Source: Mycolicibacterium frederiksbergense
GTDB lineage: Bacteria; Actinomycetota; Actinomycetes; Mycobacteriales; Mycobacteriaceae
Length of the DNA: 64,000 bases
Direction of reading: 5' to 3'
Assembly (NCBI RefSeq): GCF_012223425.1
Contig: NZ_CP038799.1
Span: 5,874,249 to 5,938,248, forward strand
The notes under the pieces: generated by a model
Seen by the model: only the letters and a program-made list of their open reading frames with translations
Databases searched by the model: none
What the model was told of the DNA's origin: nothing
Position numbers and translations under genes: made by a program
Part shown: in pieces, positions 62,674 to 64,000 of the stretch
How positions within the stretch are numbered: the first letter of the stretch is position 1
How the letters are laid out: each line of letters starts with the position of its first letter

Positions 62674-63687
62674 ATGGCACGTCATCAGGCGGTTCATGTC
62701 GCATCGGCCGGAGCAGCGCTGGAACTCGCCGAGGTGGACACCACCCCGCCGGGTCGCGATCACGTTCGCATCGCCGTGCAGGCCTGCGGTGTCTGCGGCA
62801 CCGACCACGCGTTCGTCAACGGCGCCTTCCCGGGCCTCACCTGGCCGCTGACGCCCGGGCACGAGATCGCCGGCACCATCGCCGAGATCGGTGATGGTAT
62901 TCAGGATTACGCGGTCGGCGACCGGGTGGCCGTCGGCTGGTTCGGCGGGCACTGCGGACGCTGCGTGCCGTGTCACCAGGGGGACTTCATCCATTGCGCC
63001 AACGGGCAGATCCCGAGCTGGCACTACCCCGGCGGCTACGCCGAGTCGGTCACCGTGCCCGCCAACGCGCTGGCCCGGATTCCCGACGAACTGTCCTTCG
63101 CCGAGGCCGCCCCGATGGCCTGCGCGGGGGTGACGGTGTTCCACGGGTTGCGCGAGACCAGGGCCAAGCCCGGTGACCGGGTCGCGGTGCTCGGTGTCGG
63201 TGGCCTCGGACATCTGGGCGTGCAGTTCGCCCGTGCGATGGGCTTCGAGACCATCGCGATCGCCCGCGGAGCGGACAAGAAGCAGGACGCCCTCGATCTC
63301 GGTGCGCACCACTACGTCGACTCCAAGGCCGGCGATGTGAGTGAGGCGCTGCAGGCCCTCGGTGGGGTGTCGGTGGTGCTGGCGACGGCCGCCAACTCTC
63401 AGGCCATGGCCGACACCGTGGGCGGGTTGCTGCCGCGCGGGGAGCTGATCGTGGTGGGTGTGACGCCGGATCCGCTGCCGGTCAGCCCGCTGCAGCTGAT
63501 CACTCCGGGCGTGAGCATCACCGGCCACCCGTCCGGGACCGCGCGCGATGTCGAGGACACCTTGAAGTTCGCCGTGCAGTCCGGGGTGCGGGCCCGCATC
63601 CAGGAGCTTCCGCTGGCTCAGGCCGCCGAGGCGTATGCGGCGATGGACACCGGCAAGGCCCGCTACCGGATGGTGCTGACGGTCTGA
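62674..63687 (+). CDS. Zinc-dependent alcohol dehydrogenase
   Basis: 337 aa medium-chain dehydrogenase. The catalytic-zinc region is CGVCGTDHAF and GHEIAGTI; the structural-zinc cysteines are in CGRCVPCHQGDFIHC. The NAD(P) motif is VLGVGGLGHLGVQFAR. The ATG at 62674 has GGGAGG 6 nt upstream. It oxidises an alcohol or reduces an aldehyde, substrate unknown. A perfect inverted repeat lies upstream. Confidence 0.92.
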   Translation: MARHQAVHVASAGAALELAEVDTTPPGRDHVRIAVQACGVCGTDHAFVNGAFPGLTWPLTPGHEIAGTIAEIGDGIQDYAVGDRVAVGWFGGHCGRCVPCHQGDFIHCANGQIPSWHYPGGYAESVTVPANALARIPDELSFAEAAPMACAGVTVFHGLRETRAKPGDRVAVLGVGGLGHLGVQFARAMGFETIAIARGADKKQDALDLGAHHYVDSKAGDVSEALQALGGVSVVLATAANSQAMADTVGGLLPRGELIVVGVTPDPLPVSPLQLITPGVSITGHPSGTARDVEDTLKFAVQSGVRARIQELPLAQAAEAYAAMDTGKARYRMVLTV

Positions 63688-63731
63688 GAATTCGCGCTGA
63701 CCAGCGGATGGTTGGCCGCTAGGGTCGTCGC

Positions 63732-64000
63732 ATGATCCTTCGAGTGTTCGCGGTCGCCGCAGCGACCGGGGCCGTTACGACGTTCTGCGCGGCTCCAGCC
63801 GCCGCGGAGGACTTCGCCCATTTCACCTCGCCGAGCGGGAACGTCAGTTGCATTCTGGACTCCGAGTACCTGCGATGCGATATCGCCGAGCGGGACTGGG
63901 CTCCCCCGCCGCGGCCGGCCGACTGTGAGCTTGATTACGGACAGGGCATCGCGCTGACGCCCGGCGAGCCGGCGACCTTGGTCTGCGCTGGGGATACGAC
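63732..64000 (+). CDS. Secreted protein (5' part)
   Basis: First 89 codons; the gene runs off the right edge. A Sec signal peptide (about residues 1-25, ending near APAAAED) precedes FAHFTSPSGNVSCILDSEYLRCDI, which has paired cysteines and resembles the mycobacterial DUF6636-like secreted proteins. It is likely exported and disulfide-bonded; function unknown. Confidence 0.72.
   Translation, partial: MILRVFAVAAATGAVTTFCAAPAAAEDFAHFTSPSGNVSCILDSEYLRCDIAERDWAPPPRPADCELDYGQGIALTPGEPATLVCAGDT

Overview
The window is high-GC DNA from a mycobacterium, most likely an environmental Mycolicibacterium-type species. The evidence is gene order that matches the Mycobacterium tuberculosis Rv2581c-Rv2614c block: glyoxalase II, ppiB, rel, apt, a solute-binding lipoprotein, secF, secD, yajC, gabT, then ruvC-ruvA-ruvB, yebC, and pdxT-tesB-pdxS-Nudix-pimA-patA-pgsA1-HIT-thrS. 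GTG starts are frequent, many start/stop codons overlap by 1 or 4 nt, and lipid and flavin/F420-type enzymes are abundant. Gene order against M. tuberculosis is from memory, not from an alignment.

Layout. 1-2.6 kb: end of a metallo-hydrolase, two tandem membrane-anchored cyclophilins and a small lipoprotein. 2.8-5.8 kb: a complete ectoine-type ABC importer (ehuBCDA) between ppiB and rel. 5.8-14 kb: rel, apt, the SBP lipoprotein, secF, secD and yajC on the minus strand. 14-19 kb: gabT, an alpha/beta hydrolase divergent from a MarR regulator, a membrane GGDEF protein and two small membrane proteins. 19-21.4 kb: ruvCAB with a LexA-type box. 21.5-29.6 kb: accessory redox, transport and regulator genes around yebC. 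29.5-38.4 kb: the PLP-synthase, phosphatidylinositol mannoside (PIM) and thrS block. 38.4-39.9 kb: small genes. 40-43.8 kb: a minus-strand group made of an APH-type kinase, two acyl-CoA dehydrogenases and a crotonase. 43.9-48.8 kb: glycogen phosphorylase and phosphoketolase. 49-50.9 kb: an Abi-alpha-like gene coupled to a DUF445 membrane gene. 51-58.7 kb: luciferase-like oxidoreductases, DUF1214, TetR, sulfotransferase, a 7Fe ferredoxin and MarR. 58.8-64 kb: a CLC transporter joined to a flavoprotein monooxygenase, a flavin reductase, tRNA-Val, an alcohol dehydrogenase and the start of a secreted protein.

How the genes work together. The conserved core serves the stringent response and purine salvage (rel, apt), Sec export (secDF, yajC), Holliday-junction repair (ruvABC), vitamin B6 synthesis (pdxST) and early PIM synthesis (pgsA1, patA, pimA). 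The accessory DNA is mostly small regulator/enzyme pairs. Several have perfect or near-perfect inverted repeats at the promoter or over the start codon, which I list as candidate operators. The most interesting group is 39961-43807. Its kinase and acyl-CoA dehydrogenases resemble the LvaA/LvaC and ACAD10/ACAD11 pair that processes 4-hydroxyacyl-CoA through a phosphorylated intermediate.

No stretch over 300 bases lacks a gene. The longest non-coding gaps (13938-14205, 48777-48975, 24889-25068) hold candidate promoters and inverted repeats. I saw no CRISPR array, insertion sequence, prophage or rRNA.
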